DNA from: Pedobacter psychroterrae
GTDB lineage: Bacteria; Bacteroidota; Bacteroidia; Sphingobacteriales; Sphingobacteriaceae
Length of the DNA stretch: 64,000 nucleotides
NCBI RefSeq assembly: GCF_004331695.1
Contig: NZ_SJSL01000001.1
Span: 1,054,001 to 1,118,000 of the forward strand
Direction of reading: 5' to 3'
Positions 34,329 through 41,580 of this stretch are shown piece after piece; position 1 is the first letter of the stretch; the number at the start of each line of letters is the position of its first letter. A program made the translations under genes and the position numbers. Under the pieces are notes generated by a model. That model saw only the letters and a program-made list of their open reading frames with translations, made no database searches and had not been told where the DNA came from.

Positions 34329-34371
34329 ACTATGCAAACATAGTGTTGCCCTCCAGAATTAACTAAATTTG
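34329..34371 (+). promoter_or_regulatory. Dyad and -7 box before the acyl-CoA dehydrogenase gene
   Basis: ACTATG-CAAA-CATAGT (34329-34344) is a perfect 6-bp inverted repeat placed where the -33 element of TAAATTTG (34364-34371) would be. It looks like an operator or activator site. Confidence 0.4.
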
Positions 34372-34400
34372 GCGGTACGTATTTTTAGATAGATAATATT

Positions 34401-35540
34401 ATGTTATTTCAACTAAGTGAAGAACAATTGATGATCCAGCAGGCTGCCAGGGATTTTGCACAAACTGAACTAAAGCCGGGGGTTATCGAAAGAGATGAAC
34501 ATCAGAAATTTCCTGCTGAGCAGGTAAAGAAGCTGGGAGCGCTAGGCTTTCTCGGTATGATGGTTTCAGCAAAATACAATGGAAGCGGACTTGATGCAGT
34601 TTCTTATGCATTGGTGATGGAAGAACTGTCCAAAATAGACGCTTCTGCTTCGGTAGTAGTATCTGTAAACAATTCCCTTGTCTGCTTTGGACTGGAAGCT
34701 TATGGCACAGAACAGCAGAAAGAGAAATACCTGAAGCCACTCGCTTCTGGTGAAGTGATCGGTGCATTTTGCCTATCAGAACCTGAGGCGGGCTCTGATG
34801 CTACTTCTCAGCAAACAACGGCAGAAGACAAAGGGGATCATTATCTGCTCAATGGAACCAAGAACTGGATCACCAATGGCAGTACAGCTTCCACCTATCT
34901 AGTAATTGCACAGACTGACCGGGCCTTAAAACATAAAGGTATCAATGCTTTTATCGTTGAAAAGGGCATGGAGGGATTTACCGTGGGGCCTAAAGAAAAC
35001 AAATTGGGCATCCGTGGTTCCGATACCCACTCCCTCATGTTTAATGATGTTAAGGTACCAAAGGAGAACCGGATAGGAGAAGAGGGCTTTGGATTTACAT
35101 TTGCCATGAAAACGCTGGAAGGCGGCCGCATAGGGATTGCGGCTCAGGCATTGGGCATAGCTGCAGGCGCCTACGAACTGGCCCTTGCCTATTCCAAGGA
35201 ACGCAAATCGTTTGGAAAGCCGATTGCCGAGCATCAGGCCATTGCATTTAAACTGGCAGACATGGCAACCAATATAGAGGCAGCCCGCATGCTTGTTTAT
35301 AAAGCTGCCTGGTTAAAAGACCAGGGGCTACCTTATACCCTTGCAGGCTCTATGGCCAAAGTCTATGCTTCTAAAGTAGCCATGGATGTAACTATAGAAG
35401 CTGTTCAGATCCATGGTGGCTATGGCTTTGTAAAAGAGTATCATGTAGAGCGCCTGATGCGCGATGCAAAAATTACTCAGATCTATGAAGGTACTTCAGA
35501 AATTCAAAAAATGGTGATCTCAAGGGAAATCTTGAGATAA
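34401..35540 (+). CDS. Acyl-CoA dehydrogenase
   Basis: 379 residues of the short-chain acyl-CoA dehydrogenase fold, FAD-dependent. Motifs: AFCLSEPEAGSDA (FAD/CoA contact), NWITNG, the R-x-F-G-K-P-I helix (RKSFGKPIAEHQAIAF), QIHGGYGFVKEYHVER and the catalytic Glu in IYEGTSEIQ. It catalyses alpha-beta desaturation of short acyl-CoA (butyryl type likely). It is monocistronic. Confidence 0.93.
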   Translation: MLFQLSEEQLMIQQAARDFAQTELKPGVIERDEHQKFPAEQVKKLGALGFLGMMVSAKYNGSGLDAVSYALVMEELSKIDASASVVVSVNNSLVCFGLEAYGTEQQKEKYLKPLASGEVIGAFCLSEPEAGSDATSQQTTAEDKGDHYLLNGTKNWITNGSTASTYLVIAQTDRALKHKGINAFIVEKGMEGFTVGPKENKLGIRGSDTHSLMFNDVKVPKENRIGEEGFGFTFAMKTLEGGRIGIAAQALGIAAGAYELALAYSKERKSFGKPIAEHQAIAFKLADMATNIEAARMLVYKAAWLKDQGLPYTLAGSMAKVYASKVAMDVTIEAVQIHGGYGFVKEYHVERLMRDAKITQIYEGTSEIQKMVISREILR

Positions 35541-35561
35541 GCGTTCGTTATAGTTACTTTA

Positions 35562-35906
35562 CTAATCTTTGGTACCCGCAATGGCGCCAAAGATTGCTTT
35601 AATAATCGCAACCACGATCGCCAGTATTGCCGCAGCAAGGAATCCGGTGGTGCTAAACCCCGTCATCAGGTTATCTACCAGTAAAATCATTAAAACACTG
35701 ATGATGAAGGAAACAAGCCCTAATGTCAGAAAATTGATCGGGAAAGTGAGTACCCTCAATATAAAACCTATGGTGGCATTTGCGAGGGCAATCAATATCG
35801 CTGCGATTATTGCCGTTCCGTATCCGTCTACGGCTACTCCCGGTACAATGTAGGCACCAAGCAGTACCGCAAGGCCCATCAATAAAATTTCTACAATCAG
35901 TCTCAT
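35562..35906 (-). CDS. Phage holin family 4 / YvlD-type small membrane protein
   Basis: 114 residues with four hydrophobic segments (MGLAVLLGAYIVPGVAV, IIAAILIALANATIGFILR, FLTLGLVSFIISVLMILLVDNL, GFLAAAILAIVVAIIKAIFG) and the LTFPINFLTLGL motif of PF04020. Despite the name these are chromosomal membrane proteins of unknown function, with no phage genes nearby. Confidence 0.85.
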   Translation of the reverse strand: MRLIVEILLMGLAVLLGAYIVPGVAVDGYGTAIIAAILIALANATIGFILRVLTFPINFLTLGLVSFIISVLMILLVDNLMTGFSTTGFLAAAILAIVVAIIKAIFGAIAGTKD

Positions 35907-35924
35907 AATGTTTAATTTAGTGGT

Positions 35925-36380
35925 ATGGTTAAATATCGTATTAAATTTTCCGGCATCCGGCTTTTTCTGCCTGTTATGTATTTATTTTTCTGCATTCAGG
36001 TTGCTTGTTCCACAACAAATAGCAAGCCACTTTTAATTGATTTTTCGGCAGACAGTACCTGTATCGTGTTTAGTAATATTGACCGGCCGGGCCTGCTCCA
36101 GCTTACCGGTGTAGCGACTCAGGATTCAGTACTGAACAGCCTGATCTCGGTTTTGCAAACGCCGTCCGAAACAGATAGTTTAACTAAAGAAACACCTTTA
36201 GCAGGAAAACTAACAATCACAGATACGAACATTGTTTTTAAACCATTCCGGCCTTTTTTGCGTGGGAATGACTACCTGGTGATCACGTATTTAAACGCCA
36301 GGTTTGGAACGGAGGAACAAATACTAAAATCCCAATTGAATACTGCAGTAAGACCACACCAGGTGGTGCTGACAAGATGA
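35925..36380 (+). CDS. Putative lipoprotein, unknown family
   Basis: 151 residues. The N-terminus IRLFLPVMYLFFCIQVACSTTN carries a lipobox-like VAC (Cys28). The rest suggests an extracellular beta-sandwich (IVFSNIDRPGLLQL, GKLTITDTNIVFKP, YLVITYLNARFG). No family is recognised. It is convergent with the AsnC-type regulator gene, 7 bp apart. Confidence 0.6.
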   Translation: MVKYRIKFSGIRLFLPVMYLFFCIQVACSTTNSKPLLIDFSADSTCIVFSNIDRPGLLQLTGVATQDSVLNSLISVLQTPSETDSLTKETPLAGKLTITDTNIVFKPFRPFLRGNDYLVITYLNARFGTEEQILKSQLNTAVRPHQVVLTR

Positions 36381-36387
36381 GCGCTGG

Positions 36388-36867
36388 TTACAAAAGGCTT
36401 TCCAGTGGATAGCCAAGCTCTCTTTTTGTCTCGGTAAGGACAAAATGACTTTCCAGGGCGCCTATATTTTGAAGTCGGGCAAGCTTTTGAACAAGAAAAT
36501 TATTATATGCCGGCATATCAATTACTACTATCTTTAACAAAAAATCATACGCTCCCGTCATCTGATAACATTCCAAAACTTCAGGGAAATGGACCACATT
36601 TTTCTGAAAAGCGGTTAGTGCTTCACAGCTGTGATTGGTTATGTTAACCTGAGTAAATGCAATTAGCATATCTCCGAATTTTTTTCGGTCTATAAGCGTC
36701 ACACTACCGGTTATATACCCAAGTGTCTTCATACGGGTTACCCTGGCAAATATAGTCGTGTTCCCTTTACGTAGTTTGTACGCAAGTTCTTTACTTGTTA
36801 GCCGGGCATCTTGCTGTAGCAGGCTAAGGATATTAAGATCAATTTGATCCAAAGTGTGGGCATTCAT
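36388..36867 (-). CDS. Lrp/AsnC family transcriptional regulator
   Basis: 159 residues from ATG 36867 (MNAHTLDQIDLNILSLLQQDAR), the usual start for the family. The N-terminal winged HTH is LTSKELAYKLRKGNTTIFARVTRMKTLGYI; the C-terminal RAM domain has VLECYQMTGAYDFLLKIVVIDM. It senses an amino acid or small molecule. Target and ligand are unknown. The 663-bp stretch upstream is non-coding. Confidence 0.88.
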   Translation of the reverse strand: MNAHTLDQIDLNILSLLQQDARLTSKELAYKLRKGNTTIFARVTRMKTLGYITGSVTLIDRKKFGDMLIAFTQVNITNHSCEALTAFQKNVVHFPEVLECYQMTGAYDFLLKIVVIDMPAYNNFLVQKLARLQNIGALESHFVLTETKRELGYPLESLL

Positions 36868-37099
36868 ATAACCATTTGTTACTGTTAATAAAAAAACATA
36901 CAATATTTAGGTCAATAAAAGCCGGCAAGGGGTAATGCCTGCAATACAAATTAATAACATTCTTGTGACATTCACAAATTTTCTGAAATGAATTTTTTTT
37001 ACATGGTATTACCTCCATTTTATACAAAATTTAATTTTGGCAACAAAGGGCCGTTTAGAATAATTTTCCGGTTTTCACAAAAGTCAATATTTTTTCATA

Positions 37100-37409
37100 C
37101 CTCTGTGCAACTTTTATAGCTTAGATGCGTCTTATAGACAAATAATACCCTGAGCTCACAAAGCCCGGTTATAGATTTGTCGGTGCGGACAGGATGTAAC
37201 ATGCGGCTTTGAGTTCAGTCTTAATAATATGATTGGAAATGATTATATCCATAAAAATACTTATCCGAGACCGATCATCCCGGGTTTCTGTAAGTGCACC
37301 GGAAGTAGTTAGCCGGTATGCATTCAAATCATTCTTTCATAAAGATGATTAAAATTTAGGTTAAACAGCAGGATTGTCCGGATGGAAATCCTGCTGTTTT
37401 GTTTTTGTC
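37100..37409 (+). ncRNA. Candidate structured non-coding RNA
   Basis: The stretch 36868-37530 has no credible reading frame but contains a chain of stable helices on the + strand. Helix A: CTGAGCTC (37150-37157) with GAGTTCAG (37211-37218), AAAGCC (37160-37165) with GGCTTT (37205-37210), GTTATA (37168-37173) with TGTAAC (37195-37200), and TGTC/GACA at the tip. Helix C: ACTTA/TAAGT and GAGACC/GGTTTC (37259-37295). Helix D: TGCACCGG with CCGG-TA-TGCA (37295-37322). AATCAT (37327-37332) can pair either with ATGATT (37239-37244) or with ATGATT (37345-37350), so two folds exclude each other. A terminator ends the unit. Three helices contain G-U pairs that fit only + strand RNA. The 5' end is not fixed; a TAATTTTG box is at 37032-37039 and TACCTCTG at 37098. 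Confidence 0.6.
37363..37407 (+). terminator. Strong intrinsic terminator of the candidate RNA
   Basis: AAACAGCAGGATT (37363-37375) and AATCCTGCTGTTT (37387-37399) form a 13-bp perfect stem, followed by TGTTTTTG. No protein-coding gene precedes it on the + strand for nearly 1 kb. Confidence 0.92.
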
Positions 37410-37530
37410 TATTTTTGGCATTATTTGCGGATGTTTCATGTCTCAGGCGCATTTTAATCGCAGTTTGTTCGGAAATTGCGTGCTTTTTGCGAAGGAGTAC
37501 TGACCCAGGTCCGATGAAGTACCGAATTTA

Positions 37531-38133
37531 TTACAGTTTATCGAGTTTGAAGTATCCAAGGTGCACCTGATCGGCAGGTAGTCCCGCATTTGCGACGATC
37601 TCAATATGAAAATTCTCTTTAAGAGCAGGATCGAGAATTTCTTCTATTTTATAGATGTCGTCGACATCAATGCCGTACTTTTCATCTATATGAGAGTTGG
37701 CGCCTTTGATTTTATTGCTTTTGAAAAAGATTGTTTTTTTTGCCTCTTGCACAGCCTGCGCGCGATCTGTTTTTACTGATAATACCGTATAGTGCTGCTC
37801 TTCGAGTTTGCCTGTCTGATACCCACCAAGGTTGATGAAAAATAGCTTTTCCGGGAATGCAGGTTGAGCTTTTTCCGCGGTTAGAAAACTTTGCGTGCGT
37901 GGCACTACCTTTACTTCATAGCCATCTACCACGTTTACCTCACGCCAGCCATCTATGTGCAGACTATCGCCCGCCTCCGGCCAGAATGCGCGCATCTGGG
38001 GTATCAGTTCTTTCAGACTGTCCGCTATGCCAAAGAAATAGTCATGTTGTTCTACATTTCGCCGGGGAGCTTTGGAACCTAATAAGACCATGTAAAGCCT
38101 GGGAGTTCCTGGCTGAAGCTGTAGTTCATTCAT
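37531..38133 (-). CDS. DUF1543 domain protein
   Basis: 200 residues with two related halves: LYMVLLGSKAPRRNVEQHDYFFGIADSLKELIPQMRAFWPEA and KLFFINLGGYQTGKLEEQHYTVLSVKTDRAQAVQEAKKTIFF, each with the H-(D/Y)-x-F/V pattern of DUF1543. Cytoplasmic and of unknown function. No operon partner; it converges on the candidate RNA terminator. Confidence 0.8.
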   Translation of the reverse strand: MNELQLQPGTPRLYMVLLGSKAPRRNVEQHDYFFGIADSLKELIPQMRAFWPEAGDSLHIDGWREVNVVDGYEVKVVPRTQSFLTAEKAQPAFPEKLFFINLGGYQTGKLEEQHYTVLSVKTDRAQAVQEAKKTIFFKSNKIKGANSHIDEKYGIDVDDIYKIEEILDPALKENFHIEIVANAGLPADQVHLGYFKLDKL

Positions 38134-38252
38134 AATTTGTATAGGCCTGCATTTGGCGGCATTTTTTTACAAAGTTATAAGTTAAATGGTTTGTCTCCTC
38201 TTATTAAAACAATTTGACCTTCAATTGGGTATATATGCCAGATAATTAGAAA

Positions 38253-39977
38253 ATGGGTAACACAACGGTGAAAAAACGTATTGCGATACTTGGCGGCGGG
38301 CCGAGCGGTCTGTTTATGTACAAGCGGCTAATAGAGTCTGAACTACAAAATATAGAAATAGAGATCTTTGAACGTAAAAATTATCTTGGTGCCGGTATGC
38401 CTTACAGTAACGAAGGTGCCAGTGAAGAGCACATTACCAATGTTTCTGATAATGAAATCCCTGTGATATTCAACACCATTGAAGAATGGGTTAAGGAAGC
38501 CCCGCCTGCAGTGCTCAAAAAGTTTAACATTAATGCTGAGAATTTTAATGAATATAAGGTGCTTCCAAGATTGTTCTTTGGGGAATATCTTTCTGCCCAG
38601 TTCGGGCTATTGCAGCAAGTAGCCGAAAAGAAGGGCATTGTTACTGTTGTCCATTTAAATACAAAAGTCACAGATCTTCATGATAAAGCAGCCAACGGCA
38701 CTGTTTTAGTAACGGTTGATACACTGGGCGAACTGATATTTGATCATGTGGTTGTTTGCACCGGGCATAACTGGCCGAAGAAACACGAAGGTCGCATACC
38801 TGGTTATTTCGATTCTCCCTATCCTCCCCGGAAGCTTGCAATGACGCTAAACCATCCAGTTGGCATAAAAGGAGCTTCCCTGACGGCTATTGATGCGCTG
38901 AGGACGATGGCAAGAAAAAACGGAACCTTTGAAGAAGCAGATGGAAAGATTTGTTATCAGCTGGATGCTGATTGTAAAGACTTTAAAATAGTGATGCATT
39001 CACGGAATGGACTTTTACCTGCTATCAGGTTCCACCTGGAAGATTCACATCTTGGAAAAGATGCGCTGATCGGCCGGAAAGAAATTGAAAAGAACATTGC
39101 AGAAAATGGCGGGTTCCTGTCTTTGGATTTTGTATTTGAGAAAAACTTTAAAGACATGTTTCCGGAAAAAGACCCTGAGTTCTACTACCTTATTAAGGAC
39201 ATGGACATTGAAAGCTTTGTAGCAGCCATGATGGAAATGAGGGAGAAAATATCCCCTTTTGAACTGTTCAGGAAAGAATATGTAGAAGCAGAGCTGTCGA
39301 TAAAAAAGCGGGAATCAATTTATTGGAAGGAAATGCTGGCGGTGCTTAGTTTTGCCATGAACTACCCGGCCAAATACCTTTCGGCCGAGGATATGCAGCG
39401 ACTGCAGAAAGTGCTGATGCCGCTGATCTCCATTGTGATTGCTTTTGTTCCCCAAAGTTCCTGTCGCGAACTAATGGCCCTTCATGATGCGGGGGTTTTA
39501 GACCTGGTTTCGGTAGGCGATGACAGCCGTATCCTGCCGGTAGATTCAGGCGGGGCTGATTACCATTATACAGATGAAGACGGTGAAACTGTGGTTCAGC
39601 ATTTCGAGACGTTTGTAGACTGTGTGGGACAGCCACATCTCTCCATGGAAGATTTTCCTTTTAAAGGACTATTGGAAGGCAATACGGTTAGTCCGGCCAG
39701 GCTTAGATTTCAGTCGGCAGCCATAGCGAAGGAAGAAGTTGATTCAGGCAATGAGCTGGTGGAACAGGATGATGACGGGGCATTCTTTTTGAAAGTTCCG
39801 GGGATTACCATCAACGACAATTTCCAGGTGGTAGATGGAAAGGGGATTGCCAATGAACGGATTTATATCCTGGCGGTGCCGTATATAGGCGGGTATAACC
39901 CGGATTACTCGGGCATTGATTTTTGTGAGGCGGCATCTGATAAGGTCGTGAAGGCAATAAAAACGGTTGAAATATAG
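38253..39977 (+). CDS. FAD/NAD(P)-binding protein (NAD_binding_9 type)
   Basis: 574 residues. A Rossmann dinucleotide-binding motif starts at residue 8 (RIAILGGGPSGLFMYKRLI), followed by GAGMPYSNEGASEEHITNVSDNE and VVCTGHNWPKKHEG, the pattern of the large FAD-NAD(P)-binding family PF13454, which includes SidA/lysine-N-oxygenase relatives. The long central helical part and C-terminal YILAVPYIGGYNPDYSGIDFCE are consistent with a soluble oxidoreductase. The substrate is unknown. Confidence 0.75.
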   Translation: MGNTTVKKRIAILGGGPSGLFMYKRLIESELQNIEIEIFERKNYLGAGMPYSNEGASEEHITNVSDNEIPVIFNTIEEWVKEAPPAVLKKFNINAENFNEYKVLPRLFFGEYLSAQFGLLQQVAEKKGIVTVVHLNTKVTDLHDKAANGTVLVTVDTLGELIFDHVVVCTGHNWPKKHEGRIPGYFDSPYPPRKLAMTLNHPVGIKGASLTAIDALRTMARKNGTFEEADGKICYQLDADCKDFKIVMHSRNGLLPAIRFHLEDSHLGKDALIGRKEIEKNIAENGGFLSLDFVFEKNFKDMFPEKDPEFYYLIKDMDIESFVAAMMEMREKISPFELFRKEYVEAELSIKKRESIYWKEMLAVLSFAMNYPAKYLSAEDMQRLQKVLMPLISIVIAFVPQSSCRELMALHDAGVLDLVSVGDDSRILPVDSGGADYHYTDEDGETVVQHFETFVDCVGQPHLSMEDFPFKGLLEGNTVSPARLRFQSAAIAKEEVDSGNELVEQDDDGAFFLKVPGITINDNFQVVDGKGIANERIYILAVPYIGGYNPDYSGIDFCEAASDKVVKAIKTVEI

Positions 39978-40223
39978 CTATCTTAGTCCTGTGGAGAGAA
40001 TTGTGATCAATGCGATCCAATAGACCGCTATTCCAATAAGCAGAAGGTATTTATTTTTAAGGACAATGCCGGCCATCAGCCCTGTCAGGCACAGGAATAT
40101 ATACAATGAATGGAGGTGTATTCCCTTAAAGTAGAGGAGATAAAGGAGGTGTATAAGCGCTGCATTGGCTGAAATGAGGGCAAAAGGGATCAGCCAGTGC
40201 TGTACTAAACGAAATGCCTTCAT
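39978..40223 (-). CDS. Small integral membrane protein of the iron-uptake operon
   Basis: 81 residues with three hydrophobic helices (LIPFALISANAALIHLLYLLYF, LYIFLCLTGLMAGIVL, YLLLIGIAVYWIALITIL). Its ATG overlaps the stop of the PepSY gene (ATGA), so it is translationally coupled. Such short proteins follow PepSY/siderophore-receptor genes in Bacteroidota; the function is unknown. Confidence 0.7.
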   Translation of the reverse strand: MKAFRLVQHWLIPFALISANAALIHLLYLLYFKGIHLHSLYIFLCLTGLMAGIVLKNKYLLLIGIAVYWIALITILSTGLR

Positions 40224-41566
40224 GATACGGGTAAGCTAGCTTTAGGGTTCATTTTTTTAAGAATGTATTTCCACAGCGAATAAACAAGAAATATTGCCAG
40301 ACCGCCATTAATGATATAGGCTGCCAGTGTCGATGCCTGCCGGTAACCGATAAACATGCTGATCATTGCGATCAGTATCAGTACAAAAAGAATGAGCATA
40401 GAATAGATGAAAGTCGTTTTTAACGGACTGGTCTTTCTTTTCTCCTTTTTGTTTGTACGGGACAGGTAAACTACAAATCCGCTGATAGATAGGAATGCAC
40501 TTACAAGACCCAGTATGGTATAGACGATCTTTAGTCCGAGGCCACCAAAATCTCCAAAATGAAGCGCCTCCTGTACGGAATAGAATTTGTCTATAAAAGA
40601 AGCATTTCGCAGATCACATTTAAAAACAGGCTGGTACGTTTTCTTCGCGATCACTAATGTATTGATGTTCTTCTCATAAATCTGGCCCTCTATACTTCCG
40701 TGTATTTCAATCGTGGCAGTACCGTCTTCTGAAGCACGGATGTAGCCGGGTTTGAGTCCGGGGAATTCTTGCCGCACTGCTTTAAATACTTCGTCCCAGT
40801 CGACGGTAATTTTTGCATCCTCTTTAGGGTCCATGACTTTATCAAATTCATGGTCATTGGGAGCTTTGATGTCAAACCATTGCATCAGCTTTGGCTGCAA
40901 TCCCAGCCAGGCACCTGAACAGGCGATCACAAAGTTAAAAGCCAATGCGGTTATGCCCAATATTTTATGCCAGTCGGCCATTAAAATGCGGGTGTTCTTT
41001 TTTCTGATCTTAGGGTATGGCTGCTTTTTCATGAATTTGCCATAGATCAGGAAACCGGTAACGGTGACTACAATGAATGCAATACCGCCTAAGCCTACCA
41101 GTTGCCTGCCCCAAAAGCCTTCATAGAGTCTGACATGCATCTGCCTCAGGTAGTTGGCCAGTGAATTTTGCCGGTCCCGGCTACCCAGTATTTTATCTTT
41201 TACAGGGTCTATAAAGAGATAATAGAACTTGTTGTCTGATTTTTTTTCCCCTTTCACCGAAAAGCTAAAAGTAGCCACTTGTCCGGCCTTTTCTGGCATG
41301 TCTATTAACAAGCCACTCATTTTAGGGTATTGTTTCTTCGTTTCGGCCAGCGCATTATTAATACTTGGCAAGGCCGAGGGATCAGATATCGTCGAGGACG
41401 AAACCGAATAATAGTTTTTGAGGATTAGAGAATCTATTTCAGGAATGAACACAGCCACAGCACCGGTGAAGCACAATATGCCAATGATGATTCCTGCATA
41501 AAGTCCTGTCCAGTGGTGTATCCGCCAGAGCAGCTTTTGATCCTTATCCTTATTATCCGGTGCCAT
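40220..41566 (-). CDS. PepSY-associated transmembrane protein
   Basis: 448 residues. The N-terminal WRIHHWTGLYAGIIIGILCFTGAVAVFIPEID and GFLIYGKFM/WHKILGITALAFNFVIACSGAWLGL segments, with paired His residues at the helix ends, fit the PepSY_TM family of putative inner-membrane ferric-siderophore reductases. Four main helices and a large periplasmic PepSY loop are visible. It lies 14 bp downstream of a siderophore receptor gene, so it probably reduces or releases imported iron. Confidence 0.85.
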   Translation of the reverse strand: MAPDNKDKDQKLLWRIHHWTGLYAGIIIGILCFTGAVAVFIPEIDSLILKNYYSVSSSTISDPSALPSINNALAETKKQYPKMSGLLIDMPEKAGQVATFSFSVKGEKKSDNKFYYLFIDPVKDKILGSRDRQNSLANYLRQMHVRLYEGFWGRQLVGLGGIAFIVVTVTGFLIYGKFMKKQPYPKIRKKNTRILMADWHKILGITALAFNFVIACSGAWLGLQPKLMQWFDIKAPNDHEFDKVMDPKEDAKITVDWDEVFKAVRQEFPGLKPGYIRASEDGTATIEIHGSIEGQIYEKNINTLVIAKKTYQPVFKCDLRNASFIDKFYSVQEALHFGDFGGLGLKIVYTILGLVSAFLSISGFVVYLSRTNKKEKRKTSPLKTTFIYSMLILFVLILIAMISMFIGYRQASTLAAYIINGGLAIFLVYSLWKYILKKMNPKASLPVS

Positions 41567-41580
41567 CTTTGCTTTATTGA

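Noticed and set aside
35562-35906. Prophage signal from the holin-family protein
   Set aside because: PF04020 proteins are common chromosomal membrane proteins and no other phage genes occur.
37100-37409. RNase P RNA, tmRNA or 6S RNA
   Set aside because: No GAGGAAAGTCC-type P4 motif, no tRNA-like T loop or tag frame, and no single long rod with a central bubble.
37382-37570. 62-codon plus-strand frame after the candidate RNA
   Set aside because: It begins within the terminator hairpin and overlaps the end of the DUF1543 gene.
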